Below are positions 7,235 through 13,551 of a stretch of 13,551 bases of DNA, one piece after another. Location: positions 1 through 13,551 of the forward strand of contig DALTWF010000035.1 of assembly GCA_029987235.1 (NCBI GenBank). The letters run 5' to 3'. Positions within the stretch are counted from its first letter, which is position 1; each line of letters opens with the position of its first letter. The notes under the pieces are model-generated. The model saw only the letters and a list, made by a program, of their open reading frames with translations. It had not been told where the DNA came from and did no database searches. The translations under genes were made by a program, and so were the position numbers. Origin of the DNA: Methanocorpusculum sp. (lineage in GTDB: Archaea > Halobacteriota > Methanomicrobia > Methanomicrobiales > Methanocorpusculaceae).

Positions 7235-8740
7235 ATGACAAAACGTCTGAAAGTATTTATTGCTGTACTGTGCATTCTCATCATTACACTTATCTTTGCT
7301 GCGGGATGTGTAACAACTCAGACAACGCAGCCGGTAAACGATGTCAAATCAAAAATGACATTTAATTTTGAGCCCCCTTGGACTGAGTATGAACAATTCT
7401 ATGACCTTGGAAACTACATCATCCTTCTGAAAGAAAATAAGGATGTAAACACAGCAGCCGTGTTTGAACTCCTTCAAAATGCGAAAGGGGCTCCTGTCGG
7501 CGGGTGTTCTGCTGCTGCAAAGCATGATAAAAACGGAGATGTTATTTTCGGAAGAAATATGGATTTACCTGCAACCCAGTATCCTGCCTTTATTTCCGAA
7601 AACAACCTTGGCAAATACAAGACACTCAGTATCACCTATCTGGGAACCGCCTTTGGCAAATTAAGCAATGGATTAACCTATGAAAAACTACTCAAAGAAG
7701 GTAAAATCGACGACACCTTATATGACGCTATTCCCGTTATCGCAACTGATGCGTTAAATGAAAAAGGTCTTTATATTCAGGGCGATATGAGACTCGGAGA
7801 AGAAGGATTAAACAATTACGGCACAAATCCGGGGAAACCAGACGCCCCACAGCACACACTTCCGCTGCTTGTCACCTCAAACTGTGCAAATGTGAGTGAA
7901 GCTATTGATTTTATCAAAAATGAAAATAACTGGGTATCCTACTCGGCTAAAACCGGAAATATTGAGGACGACTGGAACGGGGCGTTTATGATCGGGGACA
8001 GTGAGGGTGAATTCGGTCTTATTGAAATAGCAAACAATAATATACAGTATCTCCCGTATTATCCGGCTCAGTCAAACTATTATCTTGCGCCGTTTTTTAC
8101 TACAGCAGCAGAAAAAATTGATGGAGACGGGCGGCTTCAGGCAATTTACTCGGGATTATCTGAGCCGCAGACTGAAGAGGAGATGCAAAAACTTCTGGAA
8201 AAAGCATATTTCAAAAACTACTATCTCAACCTCGATAATGCGTATCGCGATGAAAACGGAAAAATACATTTCGTTGATGAGAACGGAAATCCGGTATATG
8301 ACTGGAGAGGGGAAATTGTCTCATATCTTATTGGCACTGTTCCTGTAGATGAAAACGGACTTATGGTGTCTGAAACCGGTTATGAAGACGGATACAATGC
8401 TTATCTTGATGCACAGTCCAAAGGAGATGCACAAAAAACGAAGCAGTACTTGTCGGATTATATAATTCATAAGGCATATCTTGACAGGTGCACACCTAGG
8501 GCTGTCTATGATGACAGAAACTTTGAAACAGTGCAAAAGTATGCTATTAAGCATGACAAGGATAATCAGATAAGCGACAAATTGAAGAAATTTTATGCCG
8601 GTGATGAAGAACCTTTAAGAAACGATACAAGCGGAACGGCCTGGATTGCAGGTTTAAACATCGGGGTAAATTGTGCAAAGAAGCATATGATAGTAAAGTT
8701 CTGGGAAAACGATAATCTCGTCATGGATTTTACCTGGTGA
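7235..8740 (+). CDS. Lipid-anchored choloylglycine-hydrolase-like Ntn amidohydrolase
   Basis: This encodes 501 aa from the ATG at 7235; an ATG at 7229 would add two residues, but the MTK start matches the two esterases. The leader ends in the lipobox FAAGC with Cys25. The catalytic region starts at GGCSAAA, where Cys91 is the presumed nucleophile. FGRNMD (Arg107, Asp110), ALNEKGL (Asn175), FMIGDSEGEFGLIE (251-264) and DGDGR (Arg300) then occur in the order expected for the CBAH (bile-salt hydrolase/penicillin V acylase) family. Such enzymes cleave linear amide bonds. The substrate could be a conjugated bile acid, an N-acyl amino acid or another amide and cannot be read here. The family is usually about 320-350 aa with Cys at or near the N-terminus; this protein has about 65 residues between lipid anchor and nucleophile and a longer C-terminal half. 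Confidence 0.8.
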   Translation: MTKRLKVFIAVLCILIITLIFAAGCVTTQTTQPVNDVKSKMTFNFEPPWTEYEQFYDLGNYIILLKENKDVNTAAVFELLQNAKGAPVGGCSAAAKHDKNGDVIFGRNMDLPATQYPAFISENNLGKYKTLSITYLGTAFGKLSNGLTYEKLLKEGKIDDTLYDAIPVIATDALNEKGLYIQGDMRLGEEGLNNYGTNPGKPDAPQHTLPLLVTSNCANVSEAIDFIKNENNWVSYSAKTGNIEDDWNGAFMIGDSEGEFGLIEIANNNIQYLPYYPAQSNYYLAPFFTTAAEKIDGDGRLQAIYSGLSEPQTEEEMQKLLEKAYFKNYYLNLDNAYRDENGKIHFVDENGNPVYDWRGEIVSYLIGTVPVDENGLMVSETGYEDGYNAYLDAQSKGDAQKTKQYLSDYIIHKAYLDRCTPRAVYDDRNFETVQKYAIKHDKDNQISDKLKKFYAGDEEPLRNDTSGTAWIAGLNIGVNCAKKHMIVKFWENDNLVMDFTW

Positions 8741-8785
8741 TGCGAAATCTGAATTGAAACTATTCATTCCTTCGCTTCCGCTCCC

Positions 8786-8803
8786 CCCCCCTTATAAGGG
8801 GGG
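8786..8803. promoter_or_regulatory. 18-bp GC-rich palindrome upstream of esterase 1
   Basis: CCCCCCTTATAAGGGGGG is a perfect palindrome inside a C9-TTATAA-G6 stretch. It ends 15 nt before the TATA box at 8819 and 45 nt after the preceding stop codon. It could be an operator for a dimeric regulator, a hairpin at the 3' end of the amidase transcript, or both. The matching position upstream of esterase 2 does not contain it. Confidence 0.4.
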
Positions 8804-8818
8804 CACAAATACAGAAAC

Positions 8819-8824
8819 TTTTAT
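8819..8824 (+). promoter_or_regulatory. TATA box of esterase 1
   Basis: TTTTAT lies within ATACAGAAACTTTTATCCCAT (8809-8829). The matching stretch before esterase 2 (10981-11001) differs at only two positions. The distance from TTTTAT to the ATG is 33 nt in both genes, while the bases in between have diverged. That supports a functional core promoter. Confidence 0.6.
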
Positions 8825-8851
8825 CCCATATTAAATTAAATTTATAAATTG

Positions 8852-10837
8852 ATGACAAGACTATTCAAAGGAATTGTACTCACACTGTGCATTATTGCAC
8901 TTATCTTTGCTGCAGGATGTACAACATCCCAGCAGAGTGCTGATATTACAGGAATCAGCGTTTCTGCAAACCCGGATAAAATGGATTATTATCCCGGGCA
9001 ATCCCTCAATCTGGCAGGACTTAAGATTGCGGCAAACACCACCGATGGAAAATCTATCGATGTAACCAAAGAATGTGTTATTACTCCGAAAACGTATGTC
9101 TTTACCGAAGGAGACAGTACCGTTCCGGTAACCGTATCATATACGGCGAATGGAAAAACCTTCACCGTCAAAGTAAATCTGCGGAAGGTAAATGAGTATC
9201 ATGAAAACCAGGTGATAACCGGAGATTATGACAAATCACTTGCCGTCCAATGCAACAACGGTATTTTTGTCGGTAAGAAAGACGGTGATGTGGTAATGTA
9301 CCGCGGTATACCCTTTGTCGCCGAACAACCGACAGGTAACAACCGTTTCAAGGCACCGGTAGCTTATGATTATTCCGCACCGAAAGACACCACTGTCCGT
9401 GAAGCTTATTACTTTGGAAAAGAGGCTTTCCAGTCCTATACCCCCCCGGAACCTCCGGTATCTTATCCGATGGGAGAAGACTGTCTGTATCTGAATGTTT
9501 ACACCAATGCAAAAGACACCAGTACGAAAAAACCGGTAATGGTCTGGATTCACGGTGGAGCATTTGTTTGCGGAGGAACCCCGGAACCAATTTACAACCT
9601 TTACAACATCACCAAAGAAAATCCTGATGTCATCTTTATTAGCATTCCGTATCGTCTCGGTCTCCTCGGGTATATTGACCTCTCCAATGTAAGCGGTTAT
9701 ACTGATGAATACAAAGATGCAGCAAACCTTGGAACTCTTGACCAGGCAGAAGCTCTGCACTGGATTCATGAAAATATTGCAGCTTTCGGCGGGGATCCGG
9801 ATAACATCACTATCTTTGGTGAATCTGCAGGAGGAGCAAGTGTTTCAATTCAGCCGTTACTCGACAAGGCACGCCCGTACGTTTCAAAAGTAATCGCACA
9901 AAGCGGAACGCCGGTATTTACCCGCAGTAAAGACCTTGCTGTTGCCGTTACAGACCTTACACTTGAAGACCTTGGCATCACCTCAATGGATGAACTCGTA
10001 AAGTATGACGCACAGAAATTGATTGATTTTGGTCATGTTCACGGAGGACTGCGAACCTTCCCCGAACGTGACGGAGTACTCATTCCCAAAGATCCCTTTG
10101 CAGCTTATGAACAGGGAGTCGCTAAAGAGATTCCTATTATGCAGGGATTCAATAAGGATGAAGGAGGATACTGGTTCCATGGAAAAGATGCAGAAGGAAT
10201 CAATCTGACTCAGATGTTTTTCGAAGACAGAGTTAATCAGTGGAGCAATCTAATGTCAGATGAAGATAAAAAGAAAGTAACTGAGTATATTAAAATTGCA
10301 CCGGATTACGGTTATTCTCCCCTTGTTCGTTTCGTTGACCAGTTGTTCTTTGTTGCACCTGCTTTCCGCCTCAGCGAAGCACACTCCAAAGCCGGAGGAG
10401 ATGTTTATCAGTATTATTTCACTCCGGAATCTGCAGAGACAGTGGTAAAATCAGGTCATGGAATGGAACTGTCTTCCGTCTTTGGAAATTATGACCCGTT
10501 GAACGATCGTGTCATGGACCCGGTGTTTTCGAAAACAGTACAGAAGATGTGGGTTCAGTTTGCAAAAACCGGAAACCCGTCACTTTCTGCAGAGCAGTCT
10601 CCGACAGGAAAAGCAATTGTGTGGCCGAAGTACACAACCGGTTCAAAAGAGGTAATGCAGATGGATGAAACCAATTTCCATGTAGAATCTGCTAATACCA
10701 GCGAACTTGCCAAGAAATATGCTGACTGGGATGGAACCTATAATCTCATAAATTACATTGGTGAAAAACCGGCTGACATGATGTCGATTACTCAGTTGAT
10801 TGCAAAACTTTTCCCGACAGATAAGCAGGCAGCCTGA
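8852..10837 (+). CDS. Lipid-anchored type-B carboxylesterase with Ig-like domain (esterase 1)
   Basis: This encodes 661 aa from the ATG at 8852; a TTG directly before it is not preferred. The leader ends in FAAGC with Cys23. Residues about 31-110 form a bacterial Ig-like Big_3 domain (TGISVSANPDKMDYYPGQSL, then TVPVTVSYTANGKTFTV). A type-B carboxylesterase (COesterase) domain fills about 128-615. It has the entry YRGIPFA-like YRGIPFV, GEDCLYLNVY, the oxyanion-hole loop HGGAF (His234), GGDP, the nucleophile elbow GESAGG (Ser325), NKDEGGYW (Glu437) and SGHGMELSSVFG (His536). The Ser-Glu-His triad is complete, so it should hydrolyse carboxylic esters at the cell surface. The Ig-like domain probably spaces the enzyme from the membrane or binds a surface. 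The substrate is unknown. Type-B esterases are less common in archaea than in bacteria, so old transfer is possible. Confidence 0.93.
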   Translation: MTRLFKGIVLTLCIIALIFAAGCTTSQQSADITGISVSANPDKMDYYPGQSLNLAGLKIAANTTDGKSIDVTKECVITPKTYVFTEGDSTVPVTVSYTANGKTFTVKVNLRKVNEYHENQVITGDYDKSLAVQCNNGIFVGKKDGDVVMYRGIPFVAEQPTGNNRFKAPVAYDYSAPKDTTVREAYYFGKEAFQSYTPPEPPVSYPMGEDCLYLNVYTNAKDTSTKKPVMVWIHGGAFVCGGTPEPIYNLYNITKENPDVIFISIPYRLGLLGYIDLSNVSGYTDEYKDAANLGTLDQAEALHWIHENIAAFGGDPDNITIFGESAGGASVSIQPLLDKARPYVSKVIAQSGTPVFTRSKDLAVAVTDLTLEDLGITSMDELVKYDAQKLIDFGHVHGGLRTFPERDGVLIPKDPFAAYEQGVAKEIPIMQGFNKDEGGYWFHGKDAEGINLTQMFFEDRVNQWSNLMSDEDKKKVTEYIKIAPDYGYSPLVRFVDQLFFVAPAFRLSEAHSKAGGDVYQYYFTPESAETVVKSGHGMELSSVFGNYDPLNDRVMDPVFSKTVQKMWVQFAKTGNPSLSAEQSPTGKAIVWPKYTTGSKEVMQMDETNFHVESANTSELAKKYADWDGTYNLINYIGEKPADMMSITQLIAKLFPTDKQAA

Positions 10838-10848
10838 TTCATTTTCAC

Positions 10849-10856
10849 TTTTTTTT
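10849..10856 (+). terminator. T8 tract after esterase 1
   Basis: Eight Ts begin 12 nt after the stop codon and run directly into the left arm of the repeated stem-loop element at 10858. It is a possible first termination point. Confidence 0.35.
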
Positions 10857-10857
10857 C

Positions 10858-10944
10858 ATGAAAAGGTATGTACCTGTTCAATGAGAATATGGACCATATC
10901 TTTTCATAGTGGCACTTGAGACGCAAGTCTCATGTTGTTTTTTT
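10858..10944 (+). ncRNA. Structured repeat element, copy 1 (long stem-loop, GNRA hairpin, T-run)
   Basis: ATGAAAAGGTATG (10858-10870) pairs with CATATCTTTTCAT (10895-10907), a 13-bp stem with one G-U pair and a 24-nt loop. After a 9-nt spacer, TGAGAC-GCAA-GTCTCA (10917-10932) forms a 6-bp stem with a GNRA tetraloop; T7 follows at 10938-10944. It lies between esterase 1 and the promoter of esterase 2. It may be a 3'-UTR terminator structure or a small RNA; its transcription is not shown. Confidence 0.5.
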
Positions 10945-10990
10945 CAATTTTCTCCAGCTCATTTCTTCTGTGTTACCATAATACAGAAAG

Positions 10991-10996
10991 TTTTAT
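10991..10996 (+). promoter_or_regulatory. TATA box of esterase 2
   Basis: TTTTAT lies within ATACAGAAAGTTTTATCACAT (10981-11001), nearly identical to the esterase 1 promoter and at the same 33-nt distance to the ATG at 11024. It follows the structured repeat by 46 nt, so the repeat should lie outside the esterase 2 mRNA. Confidence 0.6.
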
Positions 10997-11023
10997 CACA
11001 TCTAAGAAGAAATGTATTGTTCG

Positions 11024-13003
11024 ATGACAAAACTTTTGAAAGGAATTGTACTCACACTGTGTATTATTGCATTAATCTTTGCCGCAGGATGTACAACATC
11101 CCAGCAGAGCACTGATATTACAGGAATCAGCGTTTCTGCAAAACCGGACAAAATGGATTATTATCCCGGACAGTCACTTAGTCTGACAGGACTTAAGATT
11201 GCGGCAAACACCGCCGACGGAAAATCCGTTGATGTAACAAAAGAGTGTGTTATTACTCCGACCACGTATCTCTTTACTGAAAGAGACAGTACGATTCCGG
11301 TAACGATATCGTATACTGCAAACGGAAAAACGTTCACAGAAACCATATATCCGAGGAAGGTAAACGAGTATCACGAAAACCAGGTAATTACCGGAGATTA
11401 TGACAAATCCCTTGCTGTCCAGTGCAACAACGGTATTTTTGTCGGCAAAAAAGACGGTGATGTGGTAATGTACCGCGGTATCCCCTTTGTTGCCGAACAG
11501 CCGACTGGTAAAAACCGTTTCAAGGCACCGGTAGGATATGATTATTCCGCACCGAAAGACACCACCGTAAAAGAGGCCTATTACTTTGGAAAAGAAGCTC
11601 TTCAGATATATGAAGCCCCGCCTGAGCCCCCTGTCTCCTATCCGATAGGAGAAGACTGTCTGTATCTGAATGTCTACACCAATGCAAAAGATACCAGTAC
11701 GAAAAAGCCGGTAATGGTATGGATTCACGGAGGAGCATTTGTCTGCGGAGGAACGGCTGAACCTATTTACAACCTCTACAACCTTGCAGACACCTATCCG
11801 GATGTCATCTTTATTACCATCCCGTACCGTCTCGGCACCCTTGGATTTATCGACCTCTCTAATGTGAGCGGTTATACTGATGAATACAAAGATGCACCGA
11901 ACCTTGGAATTCTTGACCAGGCAGAAGCATTACACTGGATTTATGAAAACATTGAAGCATTCGGCGGAGACCCGGACAACATCACAATCTTTGGTGAATC
12001 TGCAGGAGGAGCCAGTGTTTCAATTCAGCCGTTAATTGATGAAGCACACCCGTACATTTCAAAAGTTATCGCACAGAGCGGAACACCGGTCTTTACCCGT
12101 ACAAAAGATATGGCTGTTGCCGTTACAGACATGACGTTTGAAGACATCGGCATCACCTCAATGGAAGAACTCTTAAAGTACGACCCGCAGAAACTGATTG
12201 AGTTCGGTCAGATTCACGGAATACTGCGCACCTTCCCTGAACGCGGAAGCGGAGCGATTATCCCTGAAGATCCCTTTGCAGCTTATGACCAGGGAGCCGC
12301 AAAAGACATAACTCTTATGGTGGGATGTAATAAGGATGAAGGGGGCTACTGGCTCCATGGAAAAGATGCGGACGAAGTGAAACTGATGGAGATGTTTTTC
12401 GCAGACAGAATTGAGCAGTGGAAGAGTCTGATGACAGAAGAAGAGAAGAGCAAAGTAGATGAGTATATTAAAAATGCACCGGAATACGGTTATGCTCCGC
12501 TCATCCGCTTAACTGACCAGCTGTTCTTTGTTGCCCCGGCATTCCGTCTCAGCGAAGGACAAGCCAAGGCAGGAGGAGATGTTTATCAGTATTATTTCAC
12601 TGCGGAATCTGCAGACCCCGTTGTAAGATCAGGTCATGGAATGGAACTTTCTTCCGTCTTTGGAAATTATGATCCGCTGAACGCCCGTTACATTGACCCG
12701 GTGTTTGCAAAGACCGTGCAGAAGATGTGGGTTCAGTTTGCAAAAACCGGAAACCCGTCACTTTCTGCCGAGGAATCTCCGACTGGAAAAGCAATTGAGT
12801 GGCCGAAGTACACAACCGGTTCAAAGGCAGTTATGCAGCTGGATGAAGACGGTGTTCATGTAGAATACGGTCTTGCTGACAAACTTGCCGACTGGAATGG
12901 AACGTATAAGCTCTTAAATGTTATCGGTGAAAAACCGGACGGTCTGTCGTCAATCACTCAGGCCTTTTCAAATATTTATGCGATAGGTAAACAGACTGCC
13001 TGA
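11024..13003 (+). CDS. Lipid-anchored type-B carboxylesterase with Ig-like domain (esterase 2)
   Basis: This encodes 659 aa from the ATG at 11024. An upstream ATG at 11012 adds MYCS, but the MTK start matches its paralogue and the promoter spacing. Domain order equals esterase 1: lipobox Cys23, Big_3 Ig-like domain about 31-110, then the esterase domain with HGGAF (His235), GESAGG (Ser326), NKDEGGYW (Glu439) and SGHGMELSSVFG (His538), a full triad. The first 50 residues differ from esterase 1 at four positions. Differences gather near residue 195 (a one-residue insertion, IYEAPPEPP), at 408-413 (ERGSGAII for ERDGVLI) and in the last 45 residues, which are eight or so shorter in spacing and clearly divergent. 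It is a tandem duplicate with its own promoter. The changes could alter substrate range; both copies look active. Confidence 0.93.
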   Translation: MTKLLKGIVLTLCIIALIFAAGCTTSQQSTDITGISVSAKPDKMDYYPGQSLSLTGLKIAANTADGKSVDVTKECVITPTTYLFTERDSTIPVTISYTANGKTFTETIYPRKVNEYHENQVITGDYDKSLAVQCNNGIFVGKKDGDVVMYRGIPFVAEQPTGKNRFKAPVGYDYSAPKDTTVKEAYYFGKEALQIYEAPPEPPVSYPIGEDCLYLNVYTNAKDTSTKKPVMVWIHGGAFVCGGTAEPIYNLYNLADTYPDVIFITIPYRLGTLGFIDLSNVSGYTDEYKDAPNLGILDQAEALHWIYENIEAFGGDPDNITIFGESAGGASVSIQPLIDEAHPYISKVIAQSGTPVFTRTKDMAVAVTDMTFEDIGITSMEELLKYDPQKLIEFGQIHGILRTFPERGSGAIIPEDPFAAYDQGAAKDITLMVGCNKDEGGYWLHGKDADEVKLMEMFFADRIEQWKSLMTEEEKSKVDEYIKNAPEYGYAPLIRLTDQLFFVAPAFRLSEGQAKAGGDVYQYYFTAESADPVVRSGHGMELSSVFGNYDPLNARYIDPVFAKTVQKMWVQFAKTGNPSLSAEESPTGKAIEWPKYTTGSKAVMQLDEDGVHVEYGLADKLADWNGTYKLLNVIGEKPDGLSSITQAFSNIYAIGKQTA

Positions 13004-13013
13004 TTCTTTCTCC

Positions 13014-13031
13014 TTTTTTTTTACTTTTTTT
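13014..13031 (+). terminator. Double T-tract after esterase 2
   Basis: T9 (13014-13022) and T7 (13025-13031), split only by AC, start 11 nt after the stop codon with no clear hairpin. This fits archaeal T-rich termination. Confidence 0.5.
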
Positions 13032-13142
13032 GACTGATGCCTGCTGCCCGAAATTTCCGGCTTATGAAAAATATTTTGAACAGACGGTGAGGAAATCATC
13101 ACAAACGAATTTATCCGGGTGTTTTTTTTGCGGGCTGATTCA

Positions 13143-13188
13143 GACCGGTGACTTTTTTCTGATGCGGGGAAAAAACAGGTGACTTTTT
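13143..13188 (+). repeat. GTGAC/T-tract motifs, second location
   Basis: GACCGGTGAC-T6 (13143-13158) shares 16 bases with 2481-2496. A6-CAGGTGAC-T5 (13170-13188) repeats the A-tract/core/T-tract design of the cluster at 2416-2467. The two locations are more than 10 kb apart and both lie downstream of a lipoprotein gene. Confidence 0.4.
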
Positions 13189-13191
13189 ACT

Positions 13192-13270
13192 ATGAAAATA
13201 CCCCTCAACCTGGTAAATAAAGCTGTTTGGTGAGCTGTTGTTGATGAGCATCGTGCAGGGGTATTTTCAT
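13192..13270. repeat. Perfect 14-bp inverted repeat with 51-nt interior
   Basis: ATGAAAATACCCCT (13192-13205) and AGGGGTATTTTCAT (13257-13270) are exact reverse complements. The interior has only weak self-pairing, for example CAAC with GTTG and AGCT with AGCT. No target-site duplication flanks it and no transposase is near. An RNA stem or a two-site operator is more likely than a mobile element. Confidence 0.6.
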
Positions 13271-13276
13271 GAATCC

Positions 13277-13298
13277 GGGGTGAAGTCTTCAGCTCCCC
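13277..13298 (+). other. Small G4/C4 hairpin
   Basis: GGGGTGA (13277-13283) can pair with TCA-GCT-CCCC (13289-13298), with a bulged GCT and the loop AGTCT. It lies between the inverted repeat and the structured repeat copy 2, and may be part of one larger RNA fold. Confidence 0.3.
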
Positions 13299-13313
13299 TA
13301 ATGCGGGCTTTAC

Positions 13314-13401
13314 ATGAAAAGGTATGTATCCACTCAATGGGAATATTAATCATATCTTTTCATCGGGGCGCTTGAGACGTAAGTCTCATGTTGTTTTTTT
13401 T
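13314..13401 (+). ncRNA. Structured repeat element, copy 2 (long stem-loop, GNRA hairpin, T-run)
   Basis: Both 13-nt arms (13314-13326 and 13351-13363) are identical to copy 1 and the loop is again 24 nt, although several loop bases differ. The short hairpin is TGAGAC-GTAA-GTCTCA (13373-13388); the loop changed from GCAA to GTAA but stays GNRA. One extended pair outside a U-U mismatch is A-U in copy 1 and G-U here. A T8 run ends the element. Conserved pairing with tolerated loop changes suggests function as RNA. Confidence 0.5.
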
Positions 13402-13497
13402 CTCTTATTTTTTCTTATTTCTGCATCGCATACGTTCGCTGCATGCCTTACAGACACTATTATTACCTGTGCAAAATAAACAAATATACTATAAATT

Positions 13498-13551
13498 ATG
13501 CCTGCAGAAACCGGTCGGAAAAATACTTACCTCATAGCAGTTATCTGTGCT
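13498..13551 (+). CDS. Possible 5' end of a further gene, membrane or secreted protein (partial)
   Basis: The ATG at 13498 opens a frame that runs to the window end: MPAETGRKNTYLIAVICA. A polar, basic start leads into a hydrophobic stretch, as in a leader peptide or first helix. The upstream DNA is AT-rich (AAAATAAACAAATATAC), but no TATA box sits at the 33-nt distance used by the other genes, so the true start may differ. Confidence 0.4.
   Translation, partial: MPAETGRKNTYLIAVICA

Larger units (their letters stand above)
13004..13497 (+). other. 494-nt structured intergenic region after esterase 2
   Basis: No reading frame here looks like a gene. The region holds, in order, a double T-tract, T8 after CCGGGTG near 13124, the GACCGGTGAC/T-tract motifs (13143-13188), a 14-bp inverted repeat (13192-13270), a G4/C4 hairpin (13277-13298) and the second structured repeat (13314-13401). 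An AT-rich stretch leads to the ATG at 13498. It is the most structure-dense noncoding stretch in the window and could contain a small RNA gene. Confidence 0.5.

Noticed and set aside
9236..9769. 177-codon open frame on the minus strand, with a similar one at 11174-11728
   Set aside because: Both are antisense to the same region of the two esterase genes, so their mutual similarity only reflects the duplication.
10858..10944. Structured repeat copy 1 as a riboswitch for esterase 2
   Set aside because: The esterase 2 TATA box at 10991 lies downstream of the element and its spacing to the ATG implies an almost leaderless mRNA, so the element should not be in that transcript's leader.
10909..11115. 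68-codon open frame before and into esterase 2
   Set aside because: It covers the structured repeat and the esterase 2 promoter and overlaps the strongly supported esterase in another frame.
13192..13270. Inverted repeat as a MITE or IS remnant
   Set aside because: No target-site duplication, no transposase fragment, and only one copy in the window. Kept as an inverted repeat without a mobile-element call.
10858..13401. Structured repeats as a CRISPR array
   Set aside because: Only two copies, 2.4 kb apart with a gene between them, no regular spacers and no cas genes.

Overview
The window looks like a chromosomal segment from a euryarchaeal methanogen of the Methanomicrobiales, possibly Methanocorpusculum-like. 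This is an inference. It rests on moderate GC content, archaeal TATA boxes about 32-35 nt upstream of start codons that leave almost no leader, T-tract gene ends, DUF4013 and MATE membrane proteins, and several lipobox-type (AAGC) secreted proteins. No rRNA, tRNA, IS element, phage gene or CRISPR array is visible.

Layout. Positions 1-53 hold the start of a leftward gene with a hydrophobic N-terminus. Position 248-2323 (+) encodes a surface lipoprotein with two tandem DUF3089 alpha/beta-hydrolase domains. Position 2687-4723 (+) encodes a large membrane protein with an EamA/DMT-transporter N-half and an unassigned polytopic C-half. Convergent to it, 7091 down to 4934 (-) is a two-gene unit: a six-helix DUF4013 protein overlapping by 8 nt a MATE-family exporter. 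From 7235 rightward come three secreted hydrolase lipoproteins: a choloylglycine-hydrolase-like Ntn amidase (7235-8740) and two closely related type-B carboxylesterases, each with an Ig-like Big_3 domain (8852-10837 and 11024-13003). A possible further gene begins at 13498 and leaves the window.

The theme is an outward-facing hydrolase battery: five catalytic domains from three unrelated folds, all lipid-anchored and with no dedicated enzymes between them. Three of the lipoproteins share nearly the same leader peptide and a TATA box at nearly the same distance from the start codon, although the amidase and the esterases are unrelated enzymes. Duplication is visible inside a gene (DUF3089 twice) and between genes (the esterases). 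The MATE exporter and DMT-like protein could move substrates, products or toxic compounds, but the sequence does not prove a link.

The least explained DNA is intergenic. A structured element of about 87 nt occurs twice (10858-10944 and 13314-13401): a 13-bp stem with a 24-nt loop, then a short hairpin capped by a GNRA tetraloop, then a T-run. The 494-nt gap after the second esterase also holds a perfect 14-bp inverted repeat with a 51-nt interior, and A-tract/GTGAC/T-tract motifs that recur in the gap at 2324-2686. These are the best candidates for something undescribed.
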